A stretch of 64,000 bases of DNA from Zygnema cylindricum (GCA_037447655.1 JBBHKE010002445.1:520969-584968); one strand, 5' to 3'; positions 53,439 through 63,299 are shown, numbered from the stretch's first letter. Notes: a model not told the origin generated them from the letters alone. Numbers and translations: made by a program.

Positions 53439-54535
53439 TGTTAAAATGTGTGTATTTTCTAGGTCTGTATTTGTCTATGTTGAAAAGAAGTAATTAATAT
53501 TCACTTCCTAATTTAGACTCTAGAGTGAAGAGAGAGAGAGAGTCACCATGGCTGTCGCAATAGTCAGAAAGAAACAGGCAGACAGAATAGTAGATTGCCA
53601 AAATAGTGCACCAAATAGGATTTGAACCTAAGTCTGCAAGATATGACATAGTCGTATGCCTTAACCATTATAGCGTTTATGAAACGATATACGTGTTCAA
53701 ATCGTTATGTATTTAAAGTGTTACGCAAAACGTCACTTTCATTAAAACAGACCAAAATTGACGAAATAACATCTATAGTCAAACGACGCTCGCGGACGCA
53801 AATCTAACCGTGAAAAATACATGATCGGACGGACGTCGTCACCCCCGCCAAACCCGAAGGAATCTTTGGCGGCTTTCGAACATAGCGGCGCGCTATGCCA
53901 CGTGGCGCCACATCATTGGACGCCAGAAAGGATGGGAGGAGGAACGACAGCTCCCATATTGACAAGTGTCAACCAAAAGGCTATGTTGTACAATGGCCGT
54001 ACAAGAAGTACAATCGGCCACTGTACTTCGTGTACTATACACTGTACCTTCGTGTACTATACACTCTTTTGATTGGCCTAGGGTAGAGTAGGACGTAGTT
54101 GTGAGTAGGAGTTAAGGGACTTAGCGTGTTTAAGGCGCCTCTCTCCAGGTGACCTTTTGTATTTATAGGCCACCTTTGGCCAGCCATAACTTAATGCTCG
54201 GGTGAGCAAATTCAGTGATTCTTTTTGCTGCGGACTCAAGGGAGTCCAAGCTACACAGTGGTGTAGTCGGTGAGAGTCTTTGCGTGCCAGGGTGGCACTT
54301 ATTCAGTGGGAAAGTCAAAGTTGGGAATATTGTCCAAAACACATATTCAAGCTTTGCATTCTGTGGTGGAACTGAGCACACAAAAGGTCTTCTCTTCAAA
54401 AGGGTGAAGGTGTATTGGGGTTCTAATTGTCAAGGGATCATTCATTTGGGTTTATATCAACTTGGAGTCGGCACTATCTAGATAAGCTTCTTTTGGATCT
54501 GCGAATTCTGTGGGCAATGGAGCTCATAGAATTTC
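53439..54535 (+). mobile_element. Copia-A LTR f
   Basis: TGTTAAAATGTG ... GAATTTCA. Landmarks: TTTTCTAGGTCT, ACCATGGCTG, tRNA-like unit, CCACGTGGC (53898-53906), seven GTAC words between 53986 and 54062, GATTGG (54072), TATTTATA (54160-54167), GGCCACCTTTGGCC (54168-54181), TGCTC-GGGT-GAGCA and GACTC-AAGG-GAGTC hairpins. Its 3' part is close to LTR a. A solo or orphaned LTR. Confidence 0.85.
53600..53677 (-). promoter_or_regulatory. Antisense tRNA-like Pol III-type unit in LTR f (class-I-like)
   Basis: Minus strand: CGCTATAATGG, 36 nt, B-box GGTTCAAATCC (matches GGTTCRANYCC), 14 nt, TTTT (53600-53603). Confidence 0.65.
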
Positions 54536-55434
54536 AACTGTCAATAAATCAAACTAATCGTAAGCGTACACCTGAAAGTCAAGCAATCGTAAGCGTACAC
54601 TTGTCTGCAAATGCGACACATAAATTAAAGTGTCGAGACCCTGATTGACCACATAAAAATAAATATCACAATCAATTCTATTTTATTAATACACATAAGA
54701 CAAGACAATGTTGTTTCAAATATTTTGAAGTACACACAATCTCACAGAATCGTATGCTGAGTCATGCTGAGTCATGCTGAGTCACTCAGCGAAACTCCTT
54801 GATTTTCGTCAAAGAATCCGGGACGTCCAAAATATGATTCTTGTGAATGACGCGATTTCGCGTCCTCACTCTTGATAAATAGCGGCGGCCTTTGTCCGCC
54901 GTCCGTAACTCTTATTTGGCACCGTTGATGTCGTGCCGCGTGGTCACAAAAACCAAACAAAAATTCCACGCGAGTCGTCAAATATCCCACGACGTCGCGA
55001 AGTGAATCCACGTCCACTTGTCAACAATATCGTACAGCCAAATTTATTTCCGTACCGAGACCACGTACTTTGTCATAAATTCCGCCGGTCAAAACTAAAG
55101 TACACCTGTCAAATAAGACGCTCCGTACCGACGGCGTCTTTTTCCATAAATGCACCTGTCGCATTTTGATTTGTACGGCTGGCGTACATTTTCAAATACT
55201 TCGAATATTTCAAATCATCGTCGGATCGCTTCGCGATCCGCCGTCCATTTCCTAGCGCATTCCGCGCCACTCAATTTGTTCCTTATGTCCATTTAATTTC
55301 ACTCGCACACTTACTCCCCCGATCCACAAATCTCTTCAAATCTCCACAGTAGATCAGGTAAATATATATGCACGAAACGTCGCGTGCGCACCAAATTTCA
55401 CGTACGCACAAAACTAAATCTTCAAAAACAACAG
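54536..55434 (-). mobile_element. LTR-D-related sequence (probable, minus strand)
   Basis: Shares with 48772-49284 the block GACGCGATTT(C/T)G(C/T)GTCC, GGCGG-rich sequence and the hairpin CGGATCGC-TTC-GCGATCCG (55222-55240). It starts with two copies of CAATCGTAAGCGTACAC (54557 and 54586) and three ATGCTGAGTC repeats (54754-54783). The right edge abuts copia-A RNase H at about 55435. Confidence 0.5.
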
Positions 55435-55929
55435 CATTTGGGTGGGGAGAATACTGACATCACTACTTGGAGTGATGTCAGTTATGGTGATGCTCCGATG
55501 AGTAGATGCACTTCTGGATATGTATTATATGTGGGTGATGGGGCTTGCTGTTGGAGTAGCAAAGAACAAAAAGTTATTGCTCAGTCCACCATGGAGGCTA
55601 AGTATATGGCCTCTTGCTCTGCTGTAAAAGAATTCATGTGGGTCAAGTCTTTGCTTGGTGAGCTTGGTCACCTTAAAAGTGGTGTGCAGAATTTTTTATG
55701 TGATAATCAGGCAGCAATCGCTATTTGTGTCAATCCTAAACATAATTTTAAAGCTAAACACATGGACATTAGACTCAGCTTTGTTAGAGAGAAAGTAGAA
55801 AACAAAATAATCAGCTTAGAGTACCGACGAGATAGTGAGATGGTAGCAGATATGATGACCAAACATGTGCCTTCCCCTAAGCTAATTTTCTGCAGGGAAA
55901 AGTGTGGTCTGAAATTAAAGATTGACTAG
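55435..55929 (+). pseudogene. Copia-A RNase H, open but 5'-truncated
   Basis: One open frame: LGGENTDITTWSDVSYGDAP (Asp), STMEAKYMAS (the Glu-containing box, E retained), CDNQAAIAI (Asp), KHMDIRLSFVREKVENKI, ADMMTKHVPSPK, ending TAG 55927-55929. It is nearly identical in sense to 8226-8672 but without the frameshift there. Only the last ~160 codons of Pol survive. Confidence 0.9.
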
Positions 55930-55942
55930 AAAATAAGGGGAG

Positions 55943-57000
55943 TGTAGAAATTAATGGTCTTTATTAAAGTATTTTCTAGGTCTGAATAGAAATAAGAAAG
56001 AAGCCAAGGCAGTCTATCTCTAACTTCTCTCTCCAACTTCTCAAACTTGTCGCATTCACTGAGAAATTGGAGAAGGAGCTAGAGCCATGGCTACCTAGGC
56101 TATCCAGAGGTTTACGGAAAAATATATTTTAGTTAGGGGTTTAATTTACTAAAAGACATGTGCCGGCGACAGGATTTGATCCTGGTACGTGCCGGCCGGC
56201 AGACAACCGGTAGCCGGTAGCCTTAGCCGTTAAGTTTAGGAGTAGTGTTATGTATTATATGGTTTTATAATTACTTAAACATTTATACGTAGGATAGTTC
56301 ATTTAACTGTAACTGTTTACGGGAGACATATATCCAGTAAATGTAAAAGTACGGATTTTCGTACGGATAAGAAACCAATACCGCGCATTTAATTCTTTAG
56401 TGAAACGAATACCGCGCATGCATTTATTACGGCTAAGATTAAATGTGAATTTAATCGGACGGCCGAAATTAACGCCGAGATCGCGGAAGAGGATTTCGGT
56501 GGTTTGTGGTCATCGCCACATCGGATGACACGTGGCGGAATGACATTGGATCGCGGCATCTCCGAGGATTAAGGGAGCGAATCCGGACATACGACGTGTC
56601 GACATTTAGGCCATGTCATACAATGGCCGTACATAAAGTACACCGGCAGCTGTACTTTTGTGTACAAAACTAAATCTGATTGGCTCCGTACATCAGTAGA
56701 TAGAGTCTGTGAGAGAGATAGGACTTAGAAAAATTAGAAGATAGGACCCTCTCTCCCAAAGAGCGTCAGTACAAAAGGTCAACTTTGACCCTCCATAACT
56801 TACTGCTCAGGGGAGCAAATTCAGAGATTCTTTTTGCTATCGACTCAGGGGAGTCTTGTCTTCACATGGGTGAAGTTGGTTAAAGTTTTTGTCTGCTAGG
56901 GTGGCAGTTATTTTTGCTGAAACACAAAGGGGTCAGGGTTATCTTAGAGGCTTCTTGGAAGCTGTTCACTCTGAGGACTTATGGAGGTCTCAGAGTTTCA
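55943..57000 (+). mobile_element. Copia-A LTR g
   Basis: TGTAGAAATTAATGG ... CAGAGTTTCA after AAGGGGAG. Sister of LTR c. Landmarks: TTTTCTAGGTCT, CCATGGCTACC, tRNA-like unit, ACACGTGGC (56529-56537), GTAC block, GATTGG, GGTCAACTTTGACC (56777-56790) and the hairpins at 56804-56817 and 56842-56855. The duplicated unit begins right after it. Confidence 0.9.
56151..56240 (-). promoter_or_regulatory. Antisense tRNA-like Pol III-type unit in LTR g (class-II-like)
   Basis: Minus strand: TTAACGGCTAAGGC, 44 nt including the GC-rich variable-arm-like CTGCCGGCCGGC, B-box-like GGATCAAATCC flanked by a CAGG/CCTG stem, 17 nt, TTTT (56151-56154). Confidence 0.6.
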
Positions 57001-57303
57001 CAGCCGTACGTAATCAATCAAATACCTTTATTAATATGAGTGTACCAACAGTCTACACTAATAATTAAAACACAAGACAAAACATTGTTACATTTTTACA
57101 AGCCTTACAAATTCTGTCAAATGAATCTAGACCGTCCAAATTAAGTATCATGAGATGGACGCGATTTTGCGTCCCTCACCAAAATGTCCAAACTGATGCC
57201 GTCGCCGTCCGTAGCTCTGGTGACATCCAATTCACCAAATGTCGACCGCCGCATTATGTTTCGTACGGCCAATTAATGTTTCGAACATTAATCATCGGAT
57301 GCC
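57001..57303 (-). mobile_element. LTR-D copy at the start of duplication unit 2
   Basis: Matches 48771-49073 at about 90%. The TTC-loop hairpin is damaged here (CGGATGCC...). Identity with copy 1 becomes complete right after this point, which places a recombination joint near 57303. Confidence 0.6.
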
Positions 57304-58679
57304 TTCGCGATCCGCCGTACATTTCTTCGCGTCACTTGAAGTCCAATTCCCTACGTTCTAATAGTCTTAGTACTTAGTACGCAAGTTGCTATGACTGCGA
57401 TGTGACCAGCACAGCATGGCCGCACAATATCTTTTCCATACATGTTGCTATGGCTGCGGTGTGACCAGCGTAGAATGTGATATAGAGAGGACTAAAGGTT
57501 TCCAAAAGCCAACACTCCCCCAAACCTTTTGACTCTCTTAGCCATTGTGTCCACATTCCTCCCTTCTTCCCTTTTGTTCAACGGTCACTCAATTAATTCC
57601 GTGCATCCCAAAACAATTAGTATCATTACTCCCCCAACTTGCAAATCCAATCGAACCTCCACTGTAAATCTCGATAGCATAACAAATCTAAACCACGTAC
57701 TTCACTCTCGAAATATTCTGTACGCACGATATGTGGCGTACTTACGAAACCCATTTTCAAAAACTAACACTCCCTCGAAAATCTAGTGTCGTGCATCTGG
57801 AATAAATTTAAACGCATGATAGCTACTATAATTGAAGTGTCAGATTAAGGCATTATAGGAGCATAGCAGCATAGCAACAAAGAAGCATAGCAATGCCACA
57901 TAGCAGCATAGCAGCATAGCAACATAGCAGCATAGCAACATAGCAGCATAGCAGTATAGCAATGCCACATAGCAGCATAGTAACATAGCAACATAGCAGG
58001 ATGTGTTCAACGTCTCTATTGCTCCAGCTCCCTACAGCCATCTCTTCCAAAATTTTGTCCTTCCTAGACACACCACCGCTTCCCCTGCCTCTTTCTAATT
58101 CCTCAAAATAAAACTCTATTTTTCAATCAATTGTAGACCAATCAAAAACCAAAAATCAAAATTCCACGAATATTACCGATTGTTAATGGTAGTCACTTCT
58201 GTAGAGTTACTTTTCACGCCGTCTTCTTTTGACCACTTTCGGAATACTTTTTCCTCTACGATTTTTCCTTTGAATTCTATTTCCTTTCTTTGTTTTCTTA
58301 CTGAATTCTAATGTTATTTTCATTTTCGCAATTTTATTTTCTTCTTCGGTATTATAAACTTCTTCACATACTCCAATTATCTGAACCCTTCTTCTTTCCT
58401 TCTTCTACCGTATTATAAAATTCTTCACTTACTCCACTTTCCTAAACACTTTTCCTTTCTCCCTCTCTAAGTGTATTCATCTCCTCCGCAAATTATAATT
58501 TGTTTCAACTTCCAAATCCCCTTCACTTCCTCCTTGTATTCCTACTTCAATAACCACTTCCTCCTACGAAACTTTATCACTCACCAGTCTATCGTTGAAA
58601 AATGTGACAAGTGATATAGAGAGGACTAAAGGTTTCTAAAAGCCAACACTTTCTTCCCCCCCCCTCTCCTTGTTTCCGT

Positions 58680-59344
58680 TCCTAATGCTTCCGAGTCCTT
58701 TCAACTTGTTCTTTTTCAATTTTTTTTTGCTAGATGACAAGTTCGGGTTTGAGTTTTCTAAAGCAGCATTTCCACCCATGACCAGTTTATTGACAATTTA
58801 GGCAATTGTACAGAAAAACTCTGTCATCCGCCCCCATGGCTGGTTTTGATGTGCTATCAGCCACCTGTTTTCCCTTAAGCTTCCGCAAAGCTTGAAGTTT
58901 AGTTTGTTCCTCATTGTTCAAGGGTGTTTCCTTGGTGAATCCTATAAAATTCATTCTAGCCTTGTCGGTTATAGCTTTCTCACTTACTTTGTTGTGAAAT
59001 AAGTGGTCCTACAACTTCATGGCAACCAGTGAGATGTCCTTGGCCGAGGGATTGATATCATGGATTGACTAGCTTGCAATCTAATTCTCCAAAGCAGCCC
59101 GCCCTGTGGGTCCGAACGAATTTTGGATAGCAATGTAATATTTAGTGGCCATGGCTAGTAGATTGATAGTTGAAAGTTTGGTCTTCTGACAGAGGGTGAA
59201 ATAAGGGTTGAAAAGAGTTTGCGGAGTCTCCTTTTTTAAGCACTTGAATTCTTTGAATTCCTTGATTGCATACTCATTTCTCTCGGTGTTGAGAAGTCTC
59301 CATGCGTCCAGAAGTGTTGTGCAATGGGTAGGGTTGGCGACCAT
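58680..59344 (-). pseudogene. Gag-like ORF of the LTR-D element (copy 2)
   Basis: Identical to 50450-51114: same start, same first stop after AALEN, same degenerate knuckle. Confidence 0.6.
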
Positions 59345-59373
59345 CCTGGTGGCAGTCTGGGGCGCTCGGACTG

Positions 59374-60361
59374 TGTTAAAATTGCTAGATTTATAGAGTA
59401 TTTTCTAGGTCCAAATATATTAGTATAAAATGAAAAAAAAGGGCGGACTGCCTGCCTCCACCTCCTCTCTCTAGCCACTATATTTGTTGTAGTTACTGAA
59501 AGATAGAGAGGATGGTTGAACAATGGCTGCCTTAGTTCAATAGGCAGGACTAAAGAGTGACTTATGTCACTCTCAACAAAAGGTAAAGTCCGGTAGGACT
59601 CGAACCTCAGACCGGTAGAGAACGCCGTAGACGTTAGCTCTAACCAGTCTGTTGTAGAAGTATGTTAAGTTACATAGGGTGTGATTTGTACTTATAGTGT
59701 GTTACGTCCTCTAAACCGATTAACAAAAAATTGAACATAAAGACATAGAACTATTAAAATACGATGCAAAAAGAATGAATTGAACATTTTTTTCGACGGA
59801 TGAGATTTCATTTTGGTTTTTATCCAACGGCGCACATCATCGCAAAGATCCCTGAGTGGTCACTTTGGCTTTTTGTGACGTGGCATGACCTGGCGCCACG
59901 TGGAGAGATATTATTTGGGCTCGGGAATTTTGAGGAACTTACGGACCAGTAAAATGAGGGCACGCGTCCACGTAATAGCCTTGTCGTACATTGGACGTAC
60001 AAAAGGTACACCGCCAGTACTACTTTTAAGTGCAGTACTGTAATATAACTGGTGCGTCCTTCAGTAGATAGGAGTTATTAGAGAGAATCAAGACTTATTG
60101 TTTTTTGGAAATACTGTCACCTCTCCCTTTGAGGGTTGTTATAAAATAGGCATCTTTGCCACCCCATAACATATCGGTTGGTTGGTCGTTTTTAGTGATT
60201 CTTTTTGCTACCGACTCAAAGGAGTGTAGGCTCCACAGGGGTGCAATTAAACTATTACTTTGCCTTCTTGGGCAGCAGTGGTTGTGGCATGAAGTGGGTT
60301 AGTTAAAAACAATCTAGAGGCTTCCTAAACTCTGTAGTCCAATGGAGGACACATAATTGCA
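59374..60361 (+). mobile_element. Copia-A LTR e' (copy 2)
   Basis: Identical in appearance to 51144-52131, including hairpin, tRNA-like unit (59578-59655) and GGCATCTTTGCC (60149-60160). The two are duplicates of one LTR, not the 5' and 3' LTRs of one element. Confidence 0.85.
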
Positions 60362-60425
60362 GGTTGTGGGCCCACCCTCTAGGGTGCTCACCTTCAATGG
60401 ATTTAAGTTCATCTATTAGGAAGCC

Positions 60426-61595
60426 ATGATGATGGGGGCTTTGTGCGAAAATCGATACTGGGGTATCGTCATTGGACAAGTGAAACATCCACCTTCGGGA
60501 ACTCCACCACGATTTGTAAGAGTAAGGTTTCATGCGGCAGCGACTGCTTCAGCGTAGGAGGCACATGATGGGGAAAGCAGTGTGTCCGAAAAGGAGAAAG
60601 GGAAGGAGACGCCCCTCACTATTATTGCCAAGGCACCGAGAGCGGCGGTTGTGAAGACTGCGGAGAACGATACTCAAATGTGGGAAGACGTAAACATGAC
60701 TGCCAACAACTTCATTCTAAGATACAACACTCAAGCTTTTGACACCCCTCACCTTCACATTTACAAGGCCGAGGAGTTGTGGGTGAGTATGGTGGAGATC
60801 TATAGAGCAGGTACTATTCAGGAGCTCCAATTGGTTGAGCAAAAGCTAGTGAGTTACACTTAGAAAGGAGGAAAGATGTTAGATTACTGTAATGATCTCT
60901 CTTGTTAGTATATAGAGATGGAAAGTGCCGGGTGGATAGGTACAATGAAGATGAAAGTTATCACTCTCATCATGAAATTACCAAACGAGTACAAGATCAT
61001 AGTGTACCGAGTACAGGAAATGATTGATAGTTTATAGAAGTGGAATACACTAGTTTGGATGATACTTGTGCAGGAAAACACAATGGAGATTAGGAGAGGA
61101 GGAAAGAGCATTCAAGCTCTAACTGTAGGAGGGGACTGATGGGGGAAGGACCTGAAGAAACCGTACAAAGGGGAAAGGGATCACTCTGGAGAACCGTGGC
61201 CTCCAAACGTTCTTTGTCATTTCTACAAAAAGCCGGACACATCATAGCAGATTGTGTCAAGCTGTTGGAGCTGAGGCTCCAAGAGAGCGGAGCTGAGGCT
61301 CCAAGAGAGCCGTGCAGGGAATTCTTCTGGAGGGAAGAAGAAGGCACTTGTGGTCACAAAAGTGAAAGGAGAAACTAAAGACGAGTCATCCAAGGAGGAG
61401 GAAGGGAAGCTTCTTCTTGACGAGAGTCTGGAGGAGAAGGAGATCCCTCGGAAACACAAAAGTGCGCTCAAAGCAATTTGGGAAGCTCCACAAGAAGGAT
61501 GGATTATCGAATCAGGTGCATCCATGCATATGTGTTATGATAAGCATCTCTTTACTAACCAAAGAAAAATCCCTACTGCAGAGATAGACTAGGGA
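60426..61595 (+). pseudogene. Copia-A gag and protease start (copy 2)
   Basis: The same gag as 52196-53129, but past 61359 the copia frame continues: KVKGETKDESSKEEEGKLLLDESLE (acidic linker), then EGWIIESGASMHMCYDKHLF (protease active-site segment, D replaced by E in the D-S-G-A-S box). It stops at TAG 61590-61592 and ends at an LTR at 61623. This copy shows that Trp precedes the protease motif, so the TAG at 5467-5469 is a mutation. Confidence 0.85.
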
Positions 61596-61622
61596 GATGG
61601 GAAAGTGGTTGTAAAAAATAAT

Positions 61623-62470
61623 TGTTCTTTGATTTTTTTCTAGGTCTAAAATGAGTTGTAGAAAAGAGGTAATAAATATTTCACTTCTCCATTTAAGTTA
61701 TACTTTAAAGAGAGAGTGAGGATCAAACGCACGCCATGGCTGCCGCCATATTTAGAAAGTGGCAGATTTTGAAGTAGATGATATTATACCAAAATGTTGC
61801 CTACGTCAGGATTTGAACCTACGACCTCTAGATTCTCTATATCCGAGCGCCTTAACCATTAAAGCGCTACGAAACGATACACGTAACGGATTTCAAAGAT
61901 ATATAAACATTAACAAAACGGCTAATTAACACAAAATTAACGACGAAGAGGAACAATTCATGCACATACGCGAATCTGAACCGTGTAAAATATGTTTTGA
62001 TCCGACGGCCAACATTGTAGCCGCCACTTGAAGTGAGCTTTTGGCGGCATTCGGAGATAGCGTCACGCGGTGCCACGTAAGGCCGCATTATTTGATACCG
62101 GAGAAGATGGGAGGAGGAACCATGGCTCTTGATTTGAGAGGTGTTTCTTTGTAGACTATGTCGTACAATAGATGTACAATAAGTATATCGCCCATTGTAC
62201 CTTCTTGTACTATATAGTGTTCCTATTAGTCTAGGGTTTATTTGTAGGTAGTCGTGATTAGGCAGACCAAGACTTCGTGATATTTAGGTACCTCTCTCTA
62301 AGAGAGCTTGTAAATATAAAGGTCATCATTGACCAGCCATAACTTACTGCTCAAGGGAGCAAATTCGGAGATTCATTTTGCTAACGACTCAAGGGACTCT
62401 TGCCTTCATTAGGGTGAAAGTGGTTAGATTATTTGTTTGTCACGGTGACTGTTATTCTTGCTAATTCTTG
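61623..62470 (+). mobile_element. Copia-A LTR h
   Basis: TGTTCTTTGATTTTTTTCTAGGTCT, GCCATGGCTGCC, tRNA-like unit, TGCCACGTAAGG, GTAC words, TAAATATAAAGG (62311) and GGTCATCATTGACC (62321-62334), then the TGCTC-AAGG-GAGCA and GACTC hairpins. It starts without a polypurine tract directly after protease, so Pol was deleted. The right end fuses with LTR i. Confidence 0.8.
61791..61870 (-). promoter_or_regulatory. Antisense tRNA-like Pol III-type unit in LTR h (class-I-like)
   Basis: Minus strand: TAGCGC..TTTAATGG with GCGC/GCGC closing the D-arm, 36 nt, B-box GGTTCAAATCC, 14 nt, TTTT (61791-61794). Confidence 0.65.
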
Positions 62471-62479
62471 CTAACTGAC

Positions 62480-63250
62480 TTGTTAAGATTGGTAGATAAC
62501 CAAAATGCTGCCTTTAGCAGGATTTGAACCTGGGTCTACGGAGTACAATGTAGACGTACGCCTTATCCACTTAGGCGATAACAAAACGATACACGTATAT
62601 GGCTCGGTTATTAATTAAAGTGTTATCGAAACGTCACTTTGACTTAAACAGACCAAAATTGACAAAAAGGCATCTATAATCAAACGGCGCTCGCGGACGA
62701 GAATCTAACCGTGTAAAATATATGATAAGAAGGCATTCGTCGCCCCCGACGAACCCGAATGAATCTTAGGCGACTTCCAACAGCGCGACGCGCCTTACCA
62801 CGTGGCGACACACCATTGGACGTCGGGAAAGATGGGAGGAGGAACAATGGCTTCAAAGTTGACAAGTGTCAACCAAAAGGCCATGTTGTACAATGGTCGT
62901 ACAAGAAGTACAATCGCCCACTGTACCTTCTTGTACTATACACTCTTTTGATTGGCCTAAGGTAGAGTAGTAGGTAGTTATGAGTAGGAGTTAAGGGACT
63001 TAGCGTATTTGAGGCGCCTCTCTCTAGGTGACCTTTTGTATTTATAGGCCATCTTTGGCCAGCCATAACTTACTGTTCAAGGGAGCAAATTCAGTGATTC
63101 TTTTTGCGTTTAACTCAAGGGAGTCTTGTCCTCTCACGGGTGAGGGTCGTCAGAATATTTGTTTGCCTGGGCGGCACTTATTGAGTGAGAAAGTGAAAGT
63201 GGCAAATATTATCTTAGAGGCTTTACATAGGCTGCTAATTTTGTGGGTTA
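62480..63250 (+). mobile_element. Copia-A LTR i, 5'-truncated
   Basis: Starts within U3 just left of its tRNA-like unit. Carries CCACGTGGC (62799-62807), seven-plus GTAC words, GATTGGCC, TATTTATA (63039) and GGCCATCTTTGGCC (63047-63060), then TGTTC-AAGG-GAGCA. Its 3' end is degenerate (CTTAGAGGCTTTACATAGG). Confidence 0.75.
62502..62580 (-). promoter_or_regulatory. Antisense tRNA-like Pol III-type unit in LTR i (class-I-like, best preserved)
   Basis: Minus strand: A-box TCGCCTAAGTGG closed by CGCC/GGCG (D-stem), an anticodon-arm-like stem GTCTAC/GTAGAC, B-box GGTTCAAATCC within a CAGG/CCTG T-stem, 14 nt, TTTT (62502-62505). D-, anticodon- and T-arms are recognisable; the acceptor stem is not. 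Confidence 0.7.
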
Positions 63251-63299
63251 ATGCAGACCACAAAATTTTAGTTTTCATATTTTTTGGAGAAATCGCCAT

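Larger units (their letters stand above)
57304..61359. repeat. Duplicated block, copy 2
   Basis: Copy of 49074-53129 at +8230: minisatellite 57859-58000, LTR-D start 58648, Gag-like ORF 58680-59344 (minus), LTR e' 59374-60361, primer site 60362-60376, copia-A gag from 60426. No difference was noticed in the lines compared. Confidence 0.85.

Noticed and set aside
59374-60361. 51144-52131 and 59374-60361 as the 5' and 3' LTRs of one element
   Set aside because: Both are followed by a primer-binding site and gag, and identity extends far outside the LTR, so they are duplicates of one 5' LTR.
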